Below are positions 22,613 to 33,330 of a DNA stretch of 64,000 nt, in pieces. Under the pieces are notes generated by a model, which saw only the letters and a list, made by a program, of their open reading frames with translations, was not told the DNA's origin and made no database searches. The number at the start of each line of letters is the position of its first letter. Positions within the stretch are counted from its first letter, which is position 1. Origin of the DNA: Hirundichthys speculiger. Lineage: Eukaryota > Chordata > Actinopteri > Beloniformes > Exocoetidae. Location of the stretch: assembly GCA_018398805.1 (NCBI GenBank), contig JAGFBZ010002257.1, positions 248,001-312,000 of the forward strand. The letters are read 5' to 3'. The position numbers and the translations under genes were made by a program.

Positions 22613-24494
22613 ACTTTATTACAGTACGGCAAAATAAGCATGTTCCCCGGGGGTCATGTCCACCCCCCCATCCCCCCCACTATTTAAGAAGGACTGGTCT
22701 AAATGTTCCTCTGAAAACAACGCTACAGGAAAATCAATCTCGGTACATTAAAGGTGAGACGTTAAACAAGTGGATTTCTATCGTTTTCAGGTTTCCACGC
22801 GAATCAAACAAAACATGATCAACTCTGTTAAAGAGAAGAATCTTCATTCACTCGGGCCCAGCAGTAACGTCCCATGATACACTTCTGCTTTAATCTCATG
22901 TTTGTTACCTTTATTTTGATGCCAAATTGATGTCATTATCGTTAAATTGTCTGTTCGTCACTGGGACTTACGTCTGAAGAAACCTAAATACTCGGTGAAA
23001 GTAAAAGTCTTCGAGAGAAAATCATCCTTCCTGAAACTCCACAAAGATAAAACCGGCAGAAATGTCAACATGAGAAGGTGATTACATTTTTTCTTTTTTT
23101 ATGCCGAGGAGAAAGAAGATTTTATCCCGTGCCGCTATCACTTTCTTACAGCTCTTATTTATGTGTCTGTGTGTTTTTCCAGTCGGTGCTAAAACCATTT
23201 TAAATGAATCAATGTTTCATCCACTTAAAGCAGATTAACAGTCCATAATTTCTCATGTGTGGAGTAAACAATGGAGTTAAATTGAAACTAAACAGTACTT
23301 CTGTGAAATTCATGCAATATTCTAAAAAAAAGAGCCAAGGTTTACTTTATACAGACAATAAAACAGCCTTAAATTTAGATTAAATAACCTAGAACAGGCT
23401 TTAGTTCCATAACAGTAAGTCTAATAATTGTGTGCCAACTCCTTCACACTGATATTCACCGTAATGATGCTGTTTAAATATGCAGCGCCGCCTCATTAAC
23501 TCGAAGCTACAGTAATTAACTTCGGAGGACATCATATTTTCTATATTTCACTGAGATGCTGAAATGCATCGTTGCAAGTCTTCACCATACTGTCTGCATC
23601 TAATTTTTTTTTTTTTAAAAAGGCCAGTATTAAAATCTGACCAAGACATTTGCTCTGCAGAGGAGATGCCATTAATCCATACGAACTGGGCTCTTGAACG
23701 CCCCGTTTGGGTTTTACCACACAAGTGTTTCTTCCCGACCGTCAGAAACGTAAAAGGAAGGAGAGGGTTTCATTGATGACTTGGCACCGAAATTCACTGA
23801 GTCAACATTTGACAAACCAACAGGACAAAGCTCCGGCTCAGGTAAAGCTCTGGGTCGCTGATCTTTCTGGCAAACAGAGACAGCGAAGGGAGACCGTCCT
23901 GCCTTTACAAGATATGTATCTAGGTCAGCAACTCAAGCGTGACGCTCGCACCGAGACTGGAAGGGAAAAGGTGATTCAAGTCACTTCCCAAGATCAATAC
24001 CACTTTGAACGACCGTGATGGGCAAACACAAGAGGTGCCCGGCAAATAAAATCCTTCAGACTGTTGCCAAGAAATAACCAACGTACACGAGACGGTCTAA
24101 TGCTCACGGCTCGTATCCGACACACCTTTCACCCCCCCCAGACCAAAACCAATCTGCAGCGCTGAGAACAGCAAAGACTCAAGATCACCACAAAACACTA
24201 TCTTCCTGTTGCTCACCACAAGAATGTCAGGTATGTTCCCAGTTCAGAAATGTAAGCAACAATCCAACAAATATCTGTCCCACGCGCTCCCTGGGACATG
24301 CATCCGCAGGACGCCCCCACCACCGACCTTCGTCTTTTAGTGCACAGAAGAAGTGACAACATCAGGCACGCTAAGCCATCGGTTCTTTTCAAGATGGAGC
24401 AATCAAGACACAAGGAAGTAGCGAATAAAATCAAGAACTGAGAACTTCAAACCCACACGAGCGCAGGATGATACAGTACTTCAACTTCCACCCA
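22613..24494. other. unassigned non-coding DNA
   Basis: No exon is confirmed. The 103-codon frame 23707-24018 has no known domain. Around 23470-23530 a TAATTA-containing moderately GC patch could be a conserved non-coding element, but this cannot be judged without alignment. Confidence 0.4.
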
Positions 24495-24900
24495 CCTGAA
24501 ACTAGGGGTGACTATTGGCAAGGACCTCGCAATACCATATGTATCTTGATACTTGGGTCACGATACGATATTATCGCGATATATTGCAATATTCTACACA
24601 GTTAATATCAAAATTAAAAGTAGAGATGAATAATCAAGTTGCTGTATATGTTCATCAGATGATATTGATCATTCAGAGGACAAATGGAGTCAAAACTATT
24701 TGCTTCAAAACAACCTATTTATTATTTATTATTAGTAGGGGTGAGTATTGGCGAGGACCTCTCAATACGATATGTATCGTGATACTTGGGTCATGATAGG
24801 ATATTATCACAATATCACGGTATCACGATATATTGCGATATTCTACCCAATTAATATCAAAATTTATTAATTTCAAAAATCAAGTTGCTGTATATGTTCA

Positions 24901-26391
24901 CAGGGGTGTCAACGGGAAATTGGAAAAAACACTGAAGCGGGGGGGGGGGGGGGGGGGGGGCTCGAGAAAATTTGGAGGTGCTTTAGGAGGCATTCTGAGC
25001 ACAGCATTGTGTATTTGTCCATATTGTTACTTTGATAATGAAAAGAACATTTTTTACTTACTGAAGATCCAACAGACTAAACATTTTACTGAAAATGTTT
25101 GATAGTGAAAAGAACATTTTTTACTTACAATTTGTAAGTAAAAAATGTTCTTTGTGTTTCTGCATGGTTGAAACAAAAACCTGCAGCCTTTAACGGATCA
25201 GTTTGACACCCTTGCCTTAAGCCTTTACAATATACCTGGGGGGATAATTGACGTTACATAATGAAATGCAAAACTCAATCTGGTGCCTCACTGCACAGGT
25301 TTGCAAAACTCTGCTCATACTTAAAATCCAATTCTTACTTTCGCTCAACAGAAAATAAAAGATAAAAATGGCACAAAGTTTAATTATTCCTGCTAATGTG
25401 AGAATCCACTGAGCATAAGGCTGAGGTTAGATATCAAAAATAAAAGTAGTTGTTATAAAGCAATTAAGTTGCCTATTAAAGGCAAAAATTCAGAATGACT
25501 AGTGATTCAGTCACTCGTGAACTTCAACAGTAAAACATAACTGGCAACAAGATACATGGATCCAAAACTTTAGTAAGCAGTTATAGAAAATAGCATGTTA
25601 AATTCAACATGTCTACTTGATGCCTGTAACTCTGAACATTAGCTTTTCTTAATTTTTTTTTAAATCACAAAAAGCTCTGCTGAATAACTAATACTTCAGG
25701 CATGAAAATCCCCCACCTTTCGGCGAAATTTGCCGTTTTGAAGTCAAAAAGAGAGACCGACGTGAATCATGTAGATTCGAGGAGTTTTCTATTTTGAGAG
25801 GGGAGGGGGTCAGCGTCGGGAGATTTTTTTTTTTAATTTAATGATCATATAATTGCCCTAATATGTAAACTGAGCACTTCAGAAATCGGCAATTTAAATG
25901 TACTTGGAGGTTACTTTGCTAAGCGGGACGAAACAGGACCACGCCGGTGTCGAGGCAGACAAGCTTTCATTTCCTAGCTACATTTACCAGTGGTGAGAAG
26001 CACTGTATATTTCATTCGCGTTGTCTAACAATAAATAAGTACAATGAGGAATAAACATCTCTCCTGTGAATTTAAAGCTAATAATCATCCATCCAAACAA
26101 GAAAGGGAGAAGTAATATCAGAAAATATGTGTTTCAGGCTTACTTTGACCGTTGATCTGGCTGTGATAGCGGCTGTATTGTCAACGGGCTCATTGTGCAT
26201 GCTCTGGTCTCAATCACTCAATCAACCAATCGCAATCGAGAATTCACATCACGTTGGAGGTGGAGGTGGAGGTGGAGGTGGAGGGTACCCCCCCGAAAAT
26301 ATTAAACCGGATCTGCACGTATCTCAAAAATGACCCCCAGGATGGCAAAAAACTCTGAAATCAGTGAATCCGTGGAGAATTGACACCCCTG
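24901..26391. mobile_element. hAT-like element with CAGGGGTGTCAA termini, innermost of the nest
   Basis: Terminal repeats CAGGGGTGTCAACGG and, inverted, CAGGGGTGTCAATTC. The host family normally reads TATATGTTCATCAGATG, and here TGTTCA is present on both sides (flanks TATGTTCA and TGTGTTCA, 7 of 8). The interior holds a G22 run (24939-24960), a 19-bp-arm hairpin and a (GGTGGA)n run at about 26257-26283. A second inward terminus-like motif (GTTTGACACCCTTG) at about 25201 suggests a composite. No transposase is recognised. Confidence 0.75.
25110..25152. repeat. perfect 19-bp inverted repeat, 5-bp loop
   Basis: AAGAACATTTTTTACTTAC is followed by AATTT and its exact inverse. A direct copy of the left arm occurs at about 25042-25060. 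This pattern of direct plus inverted copies is typical of template switching. Confidence 0.92.
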
Positions 26392-26905
26392 TGTTCATCA
26401 GATGATATTGATCATTCAAAGGACAAATTAAGTCAAAACTATTTGCTTCAAAAGAACCTATTTATTGTTTATTATTAGTGTTTTTGCACATTTAAGTGAA
26501 TAAATGAATTTTCCTAAAAATAAATCGATATTAGGATCTGAAAAATCGATATTATATTGGGCGGCCGAAAATCACGATATATAGCCAAATCGATTTTTTT
26601 TCACACCCCTAATTATTAGTGTTTTTGCACATTTAAGTAACCATTACATACTGACAGCATTGTAACCACTGTGAATTTTTTCCTAAAAAAAATCGATATT
26701 AGGAGCTGAAATATCGATATTATATTGGGCGGCCGAAAATTGCGATATATTGCCAAATCGATTTTTTTCCACACCCCCTACCTGAAACCCAAAGGCATTT
26801 CACTTTTCCGGCACGTACTTTTAAAAGCCTGTAAAGTCAATGCTTATGTGTTCTGTAAAAACATGATAAGTTACCAGAAGTTACCAGAAGTACAAGAAAC
26901 CCCCA

Positions 26906-26929
26906 CCCCCCCCCCCCCCCCCCCCCCCC
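26906..26929 (+). repeat. (C)24 homopolymer
   Basis: An uninterrupted C run preceded by CCCCA, at the left edge of the Tc1-like remnant. Confidence 0.9.
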
Positions 26930-26984
26930 AGGAGCTGCACCTGTGACCCAACAGGCCACACCGTCCATGATGGTACAATCAGAG

Positions 26985-27540
26985 GACTGAACCGTTACAT
27001 CTTGGATGGAAGCTTCTTCTGCAACTGCATCTTCAAGACTTCTGGAACGATGTCCAAAGGACGGACGGACGGATGACACCAAAGTGGAGTTGTCTGGCCT
27101 TAACGCCAAGCACCACGTTCAGCAGAGACGCCTCCTCCCAACCATCAACCGCGGTGGTGGAGGGGTAACGACCTGGGTTTGTTCTGCAGTCACCGAGTTG
27201 ACCAGCTGTTCCTTCTTATAGCAGTGTTCGGGGCTCAAACACGAGGCCATCTGCCTACAGATAAAGCTTGGTCAAAACTGGCTCACACAACGGGCCGAAG
27301 ACTTGCAGCAGACCAGGAAACCTACATCAGGAAACCAAGGTTGTGGAGGAACCAGTTCAATACTGTGGTGAGACCTGAAGAGTCCACAGGAAGTCACACA
27401 GGAAACAGTTATTCCAGTTTACTGGGAATGAAGGTGGATCTATGAGCTACTGGAACAGGGTGTACTTGGTGTTGCCCACATAATTTTTGTGCAATTGGAT
27501 TAACTGCTAAATAAATATTGGCATGGTGGCAGAAGGTGAC
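26985..27540 (+). pseudogene. decayed Tc1-like transposase
   Basis: Across several frames the plus strand gives a TDDTKVELSGLNAKHHVQ-like block (27071-27120). This corresponds to the WTDETKVELFG segment around the first catalytic Asp of Tc1 transposases. A GGGGV-TTWVC block (the GGGSIMLWGCF segment) follows near 27152-27180, then RGHLPTDKAWSKLAHTTG-like residues (27238-27290). The conserved QDNDPKHTS part with the second Asp has decayed. Frames change repeatedly and stops interrupt, so it is inactive. Terminal inverted repeats were not identified around it. Active relatives encode about 340 residues; roughly the central half is represented here. It is unrelated to the Tc1-like MITE starting at 27777, which has its own termini. 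Confidence 0.65.
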
Positions 27541-28700
27541 ACGGTTTTGTTCATCTGAGGTTCAACTGCACCTCAGATGAGGAGACTGACAAGGACAAGA
27601 TTATTTTAATTATGCTTTCACGCAGAGCTAAGGAATCAAAAACAATCAAAACTTTCCCGTGAAATTTATTCTAATGATTTAAAAATATTCAATAAGTGAC
27701 CACAAATAGTTCATCTCTGTTTCTCTTCATTAAAGTTAGTTTTTTTTTTAAATCCCAGTGGTAATAGTTGAACATACAGTCATGGAAAAAATTATTAGAC
27801 CACCATTTTTTCTTCACTTTCTTGTTCATTTTAATACCTGGTACCACTAAACGTCATCATGTGACTAAAACAGACAGAAAAGAAAACACTGAATGCATAA
27901 AAGCAGTGTTTTTGGCAGTACAACGCCATAGCTATTGATGTAAAAACTTAAGTGATTTAGGTTATAATTAGGGATGCACCGAAATGAAAATTCTTGGCCG
28001 AAACCGAAAACCGAAAATGAAGAAACCAAGGCCGAAAACCGAAACGCCGAAATAAATTATTATGCCAATTATTAGTACCATTGCATTCATGGCTATGACT
28101 GTGTACTAACCTCACTAAAATCAAGGCATTACCATTGCATAAATTAATATTGATTAGGGATGCACCGAAATGAAAATTCTTGGCCGAAACCGAAAACCGA
28201 AAATGAAGAAACCAAGGCCGAAAACCGAAACACCGAAATAAATTATTATGCCAATTATTAGTACCGTTGCATTCATGGCAATGACTGTGTACTAACCTCA
28301 CTAAAATCAAGGCATTACCATTGCATAAATTAATATTAATGCTACAAAGAATAACTTAATTGCAAAATTATGAAAATATTTATTAGCATTGACATTACAA
28401 CAATGCACAATATAAAACAAAATTCAAAATAAAATGTTTAACTTGACCCCACTCAGGTGTACATTAAATAATAATACAGGCCTATAACTGACTGGCCTGC
28501 TGAAAGATTGTAAAAATGTTCTCTCATAAAAACACAGTGCATTTAAGTCAAGTGCATTTAAAAAAAATTCTCTGTAGGACTACAACAAAATTATCTGCAG
28601 CTATAAGCTTATGGACGTGAGCTGCGATAACATTAAACAGCTCAGGTAAACTCACGTCTGAGAAATGTCGTCTGCTCGGCATGGAATAACGGGGCTCAAT

Positions 28701-29153
28701 CATGGGCGGAGTTTGCGGGGGGGCAGGGGGAGCAATGCTCCCCCTGGTGGCTGAAATATGTAATTGCATTGTCTGGCAAAAATAAATAAATGTTTTTGAC
28801 CGTAATGTTTTTTTTAAGTCCAAAATAAACTGCAGTATATTGTGACAGTTAAATGAATCATGTTATATTTTTGTTTCTTAATACATTTAACATCATTAAC
28901 ATTTATAACATCTACTGTGTACTGTATCCTGTTGCAACTACTGGTTTTGAACATCATCTAATCTTGGACTTCATGGTTTCGTGGTGAGTGTATCTTGTGT
29001 GCCATCATGTGCGCGCGAGTTTGCACATATGTGTGCATGCGCGCCGGTTCGCGTGCATGCGCGCCGGTTCGCGTGAGAGTGCGGCCGTTTGTTGAAAGTG
29101 CTTAACAATTTTTGCCCCCCCCCCCCCGACGCAAAAGTCAAACTACGCCTATG
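28701..29153. mobile_element. hAT-like MITE with CATGGGCGGAGTTT termini
   Basis: Left CATGGGCGGAGTTTGCG and right, inverted, CATAGGCGTAGTTTGAC, with a perfect 8-bp duplication GGCTCAAT (28693-28700, 29154-29161). The outer copy reads GGGCTCAATGTGCTCGATC without a break, which gives the empty site. Contains a GCGCGCCGGTTCGCGTGCAT direct duplication near 29039-29075 and a C14 run. Confidence 0.93.
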
Positions 29154-29216
29154 GGCTCAATGTGCTCGATCAGCCTACGAAATCCCACATCCTCTACAAC
29201 AGAGACCGGCTGATCA

Positions 29217-29591
29217 TCAAAGGCAATGAATTCCATTATTTTTTTGTGTAATGCCCTTTGCCTTGGCACCATCACTGGAAAACTTTCTTGCCTTTTCAAA
29301 TACGTCCGCCACAGACGGAGTGGGTGCGCTCGGAGGGATTTTCCTTTTCTGTGCCGCCGCCTTCTCATATTCAGAATGGCGATGGGGATGTTTGGATTTC
29401 AGGTGATAAATCAAACCCGACGTGGAGAAAGTCTTTGCAGATTCACCCCCTCTTGAAATTTCAGCGTTACATGTTTTACAAATCGCTATCCGTGGGTCTT
29501 TCTCAGATATATTGAAATACGTCCACACCACAGACATGTTGGCCCCTCTCCAGACAAGCGCGTGCTGGCCGCGGTTTTTGTTCGTCATCAC
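29217..29591 (-). pseudogene. BED-type zinc finger of hAT transposase, frame-broken copy
   Basis: The minus-strand frame has SVVWTYFNISEKDPRIAIC, then CKTC, RGGESAKTFSTSGLIYHLK and KSKH. This is the Cx2C...Hx4H layout of a BED finger, near residues 25-70 of 124. It is followed by a basic linker and ADVFEKARKFSSDGAKAKG. The frame then breaks at a T run near 29238 (seven T against six in the outer copy), after which the original continuation (IMEFIAFDDQPVSVVEDVGF, then RRLIEHIEP) is found in the next frame, ending near 29138. BED fingers bind DNA, and in ZBED-like hAT transposases they precede the RNase-H-like catalytic core, which is absent here. It is a truncated, frameshifted remnant. Confidence 0.85.
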
Positions 29592-30019
29592 AACATCCTG
29601 TTTCGGCCGTGTTGTTTCGGTGATAAAAGTCTTTCGGCCGAAAACCGAAAATGCACTTTTGGGCCATTTTCGGCCGAAATTTTCGGTGGCTGAATTTTCG
29701 GTGCATCCCTAATATTGATGCTACAAAGAATAAATTAATTGCAAAATTATGAAAATATTTATTAGCACTGACATTACAACAATGCACAATATAAAACAAA
29801 ATTCAAAATAAAATGTTTAACTTGACCCCACTCAGGTGTACATTAAATAATAATACAGGCTGACTGGCCTGCTGAAAGATTGTAAAAATGTTCTCTCATA
29901 AAAACACAGTGCATTTAAGTCAAGTGCATTTAAAAAAAATTCTCTGTAGGACTACAACAAAAATATCTGCAGCTATAAGCTCATGGACGTGAGCTGCAAC
30001 AACATTAAACAGCTCAGGT

Positions 30020-30696
30020 CAGGGGCGAAAATCCCATTTCATTTGGGGGGGGGACAATAAACAGTAAAATTTCAGAGAGTAATTCCTGGGGGGGACATGA
30101 AAAAAAATGCTCTCTCCCTCTCTCTCTCCTGCTCCTTTGGAACTTGCCTTGCAGGGTTGAGCCCACAGCCTGTTGAATGTTAGAAAAAGTAATAATAGTA
30201 GTCGTAGCATTGTTGTGTATCAGTGCATATTCTACCTGTATACAGGTTTTCCAATGTTCAAACTGAAAAATCAACAATGGTATTAGGTGGTATTATTATA
30301 TTGTAGTGTTGTATTTTTGACAAACAAAATACAACAACATATTACAACTACGCCATTAAATATGGCAACTTAAAAATGCAAAAATAAAATACAATTAAAA
30401 ATCCCTTCCACATTTAAATGACACACTCTCTGACACACGGAGCTGCAGGTAGCCCCGCCCGTTAGAAACAGCATGTGGACTAAACCACTTTGAGAATTAG
30501 GGGGGTCGCAATGTTTCAACAATTTAAAAAAAAGGCTTTTTACGTTTATAATTTGCAGCGCTTGTGTTGTACTTTTATTGAACATGACTATATTATTATT
30601 CAATTGTTTTTGTGTGCTTACAACGATTTTTTTGGGGGGACAACTTTGTGGAAGGGGGGGACACGTCCCCTGTGTCCCCCCTGGGATTTCCGACTG
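30020..30696. mobile_element. hAT-like MITE with CAGGGGCGAAAATCCCA termini
   Basis: Left CAGGGGCGAAAATCCCA and right, inverted, CAGTCGGAAATCCCAGG. Perfect 8-bp duplication GCTCAGGT (30012-30019, 30697-30704). The inner hAT copy at 28650 shows the undisrupted site CAGCTCAGGTAAAC. Subterminal G-rich runs on the left and their inverse on the right; no coding sequence. Confidence 0.94.
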
Positions 30697-30698
30697 GC

Positions 30699-31133
30699 TC
30701 AGGTAAACACACGTCTGCTCGGTATGGAATAACAGGGCTCAATGTGCTCGATCACCCTACGAAATCCCACATCCTCTACAACAGAGAACGGCTGATCATC
30801 TAAGGCAATGAATTCTATTATTTTTTGTGTAATGCCCTTTGCCTTGGCACCATCACTGGAAAACTTTCTTGCCTTTTCAAATACGTCCGCCACAGACGGA
30901 GTGGGTGCGCTCGGAGGGATTTTCCTTTTCTGTGCCGCCGCCTTCTCATATTTAGAATGGCGATCGGAATGTTTGGATTTCAGGTGATAAATCAAACCCG
31001 ACGTGGAGAACCTCGTTGCAGATTCACCCCCTCTTGAAATTTCAGCGTTACATGTTTTACAAATCGCTATCCGTGGGTCTTTCTCAGATATATTGAAATA
31101 CGTCCACACCACAGACATGTTGGCCCCAGACAA
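30699..31133 (-). pseudogene. BED-type zinc-finger peptide, open frame retained by a hAT deletion derivative
   Basis: An uninterrupted 144-codon frame starts with Met 155 bp inside the right terminus. Residues about 6-55 form the BED finger: VVWTYFNISEKDPRIAIC, CKTC and a terminal HLKSKH. A basic AAAQKRKIPPSAP linker, SVADVFEKARKFSS, and ITQKIIEFIALDDQPFSVVE then VGFRRVIEHIEP follow, the latter being the segment that leads into the catalytic domain in ZBED1-like transposases. The frame ends CYSIPSRRVFT at a TGA inside the duplication of the neighbouring MITE, which is also present in the uninterrupted copy. The catalytic domain and hATC domain are missing, so it cannot transpose by itself. 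Whether it is transcribed is unknown. It is classed as a transposase remnant with an intact N-terminal frame. Confidence 0.85.
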
Positions 31134-31472
31134 GCGCGTGCTGGCCGCGGTTTTTGCTCGTCATCACAACATCCTGTTTCGGCCGTGTTGTTTCGGTGAT
31201 AAAAGTCTTTCGGCCGAAAACCGAAAATGCACTTTTGGGCCATTTTCGGCCGAAAATTTTCGGTGGCCGAATTTTCGGTGCATCCCTAGTTATAATCAAG
31301 AAAACCATGGAAAATGGTAAGATATCAGCTCTTAAATAAAACTCTTATGAGCAATCTTTGTGGTTATCGTTATGTTTGCCCAAACAAATGTACCTTTAGT
31401 TGTACCAGGCATTAAAATGAACAAGAAACTGAAGAAAACAAGGGTGGTCTAATAATTTTTTCCATGACTGTA

Positions 31473-33180
31473 TGTGCAGTGAAAACCTCGTCAGTGATCT
31501 AATACGGCATAAATTATAAAACAAAACTGGAACGATCACTCTGTCAGAATCCAGGTAAAAATGTTCAATTAATCATGATGTTGATCTGCGGTTAAATCAC
31601 CCGGCCCTGCTTTCACATTAAAACACACCATCAAAAGAGTTGGCGCCAACTTCTGCATGAAGAATTATTCTTTTTCAGCCCTCTGATCATATTCATCCTG
31701 ACAGGCTGCATGTTAAATTTATAATCACCTGAGCACGGAGCTCCACTCTGAGCTCAGAGCTGTTAAAACACCTGAGGAAAAAAAACAACTAAATACTAAA
31801 AATATTAAACACTCCTACTGCATTCTGGGAAACACTGAGAACTCATCTCAGTGGTTTGGTTTATAATGAAACATCTTGTGTTGAGATCAGAACCCTGATA
31901 CGTCTGAACTTACCGACACTGAAACGCAGAAGGACTTTACGTTAGAATGTATTTATTCATTTAGGTTCATATCGATATGGATAAAATGAAAAACACAAAC
32001 TGCCAAGAATATCACGAAAGGACAACTGAACAAACAAACCTCTGAAAATTTTAAAACTATAATATTTCAGATATAAAAGCAGTGTTCAGCTTTTATTTCG
32101 ATTCATAAACAAGAAATGTGACATCCCCATCACACAAAATTCTTTGTTTGACCTAATAAAAGCCAATATCTAAATATTACCAAAAAAAAGTCATAAAAGT
32201 TTATTACTGACAGACACGTGGCCAAAAACGAGTGACTTCAACAACAAAAACGTGCCACGTTAAAAGAAAATAGTTGTGGAAATTTTGGTCAAAAAGTTAA
32301 AATTTCCTTCCGTTTAAAACAAAAAACTATGAAATATAAGATTTTTTTGCGAAAAATATTCGCTTTTCGACAAAGTTGCAATCTCGCAAAGTTGTGATTT
32401 TAAGAAATAAAGTTGTAACTTTACGGAGAAAAAAAATGCAATTTCGCAAAAGTTAATATTTTACGACAGAAAAAAATTCGCAATATGAAAGTCTCAATTT
32501 TCCAAAAAATTCACGACCCAAACGTGGTGACTGCAGGACATAAAGCTGCAGTTTCGCAACAGAAAGTCGAATAGTTGATATTGGATATGCAATTTTCTGA
32601 ATGTGTGATTCTTTGGGAAAATGTTTCTTTCTTATGAAAGGTTTCAATATTTTTTTGAAAGCTACTGTAGGTTTATTATATTATATATATATAGGCATGA
32701 GTGTTGTACCTGAACGCATTCATTGAATGAAAGTTCACGAACTAGTTCGTATTTTGTGTGAACTTGAACTGAACTCGCTCTCTTTCTTCTTCACCAGCAG
32801 GGGGCGTGAACGAGTTCATTTGGGCAGTTGTGAACGACGCTCTTTCAAAGTTCACGCACGGTCAAAACCGTTCCAGGTTTCCAGCAAACCCCATTTAAAA
32901 TACACCACAACGAGCCTGATATGTATCTGAGGAAATCAATCAAACACGGCAAAACGGCTGTCGCTGCTGTCACACTAACAATTGCGTCATCAAATGTTTA
33001 AAACAAGCAGGAAGATGAAAGCTGCAGTCGCCCAGAGCTGGAGGAGACCCCCGACTCCTGGGGGGGATTGAAATATTGAAATGGGGGGAAAAAACATTTG
33101 CACCTTAGGGACCTGTTTTTGTCTTATAATAAAGACCATTTGGCAGCAAGTTGTTCCTCATATTTTTAATCTACTGTAGA
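31473..33180. other. unassigned AT-rich DNA
   Basis: No exon recognised. Region 32720-32860 carries several GTTCACGAAC / GAACGAGTTCA palindromic motifs that look like the end of a further DNA element, but no partner end or target duplication was found. Confidence 0.4.
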
Positions 33181-33182
33181 GC

Positions 33183-33330
33183 AGTGATTCCCAAAGTGTG
33201 GGTCGCGGCCCCCTGGTGGGCCGTCGTGGGACTGCAGGTGGGCCGTGAGAGGTCATTAAAACTAAACATGTTTTAAATTCTCGATCTGTTTTAAGCATGT
33301 TTTGTCTTCAGTGTACTATACAAATAAAGT
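33183..33330. mobile_element. truncated hAT MITE, CAGTGATTCCCAAA family
   Basis: The left end CAGTGATTCCCAAAGTGTGG, the CCCTGGTGGGCCGTCGTGGG block and GGGCCGTGAGAGGTCATTAA match complete copies at 36921, 43488 and 45326. The right terminus (GTTTGGGAATGGCTG) is missing and the right boundary is approximate. Confidence 0.75.

Larger units (their letters stand above)
24736..26611. mobile_element. second copy of the same hAT-type family, nested in the first
   Basis: Begins TAGGGGTGAGTATTGGCGAG and ends ATTTTTTTTCACACCCCTA, flanked by a perfect 8-bp duplication ATTATTAG (24728-24735, 26612-26619). The orientation is the same as the outer copy and the entry point is 233 bp inside its left end. It is itself interrupted at 24901 by a CAGGGGTGTCAA element. 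Confidence 0.93.
24503..26780. mobile_element. hAT-type element, TAGGGGTGAGTATTGGC family (outer copy)
   Basis: Begins TAGGGGTGACTATTGGCAAG and ends ATTTTTTTCCACACCCCCTA, within a perfect duplication CCTGAAAC (24495-24502, 26781-26788). Subtracting the nested insertion leaves about 400 bp of ATCGATATTAGGAGCTG / GGGCGGCCGAAAAT sequence. It contains another copy of the same family at 24736-26611. A 3' fragment of the family lies at 47265. Confidence 0.93.
28155..29711 (-). mobile_element. same-family hAT copy inserted inside the outer copy
   Basis: Starts TAGGGATGCACCGAAATG and ends GAATTTTCGGTGCATCCCTA, flanked by a perfect 8-bp duplication ATATTGAT (28147-28154, 29712-29719). It has the same orientation as the outer copy, entering 186 bp from its left end. 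It contains a 453-bp MITE (28701-29153) and a frame-broken BED-finger remnant. Confidence 0.95.
27969..31288 (-). mobile_element. BED-type hAT deletion derivative, TAGGGATGCACCGAAA family (outer copy)
   Basis: Termini TAGGGATGCACCGAAATG and, inverted, TAGGGATGCACCGAAAATTC lie within a perfect 8-bp duplication GTTATAAT (27961-27968, 31289-31296). Subterminal CGAAAACCGAAA motifs are arranged in both arms. On the minus strand it encodes a BED-finger peptide (30699-31133). It carries two insertions: a full copy of its own family (28155-29711) and a CAGGGGCG-type MITE (30020-30696). Confidence 0.95.
27777..31470. mobile_element. Tc1/mariner-type MITE with ~75-bp terminal repeats, outermost shell of a nest
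   Basis: Both ends read inward CAGTCATGGAAAAAATTATT then AGACCACC, and the similarity continues through CTTGTTCATTTTAAT and CCTGGTAC for about 75 bp. TA dinucleotides flank both ends (27775-27776, 31471-31472). Without the hAT inside, the element is only about 366 bp, so it is a MITE. The hAT insertion is 27969-31288. Confidence 0.92.

Noticed and set aside
25201..25214. GTTTGACACCCTTG as the right end of a 310-bp MITE starting at 24901
   Set aside because: The flank after it does not match the left flank, whereas the end at 26391 gives TGTTCA on both sides; kept only as a hint of a composite.
28060..28330. Direct duplication of ~180 bp with a 117-codon repeat frame (27957-28310)
   Set aside because: It is explained by the start of an inner hAT copy nested in the outer copy, not a gene or a tandem duplication; 8-bp duplications fit transposition.
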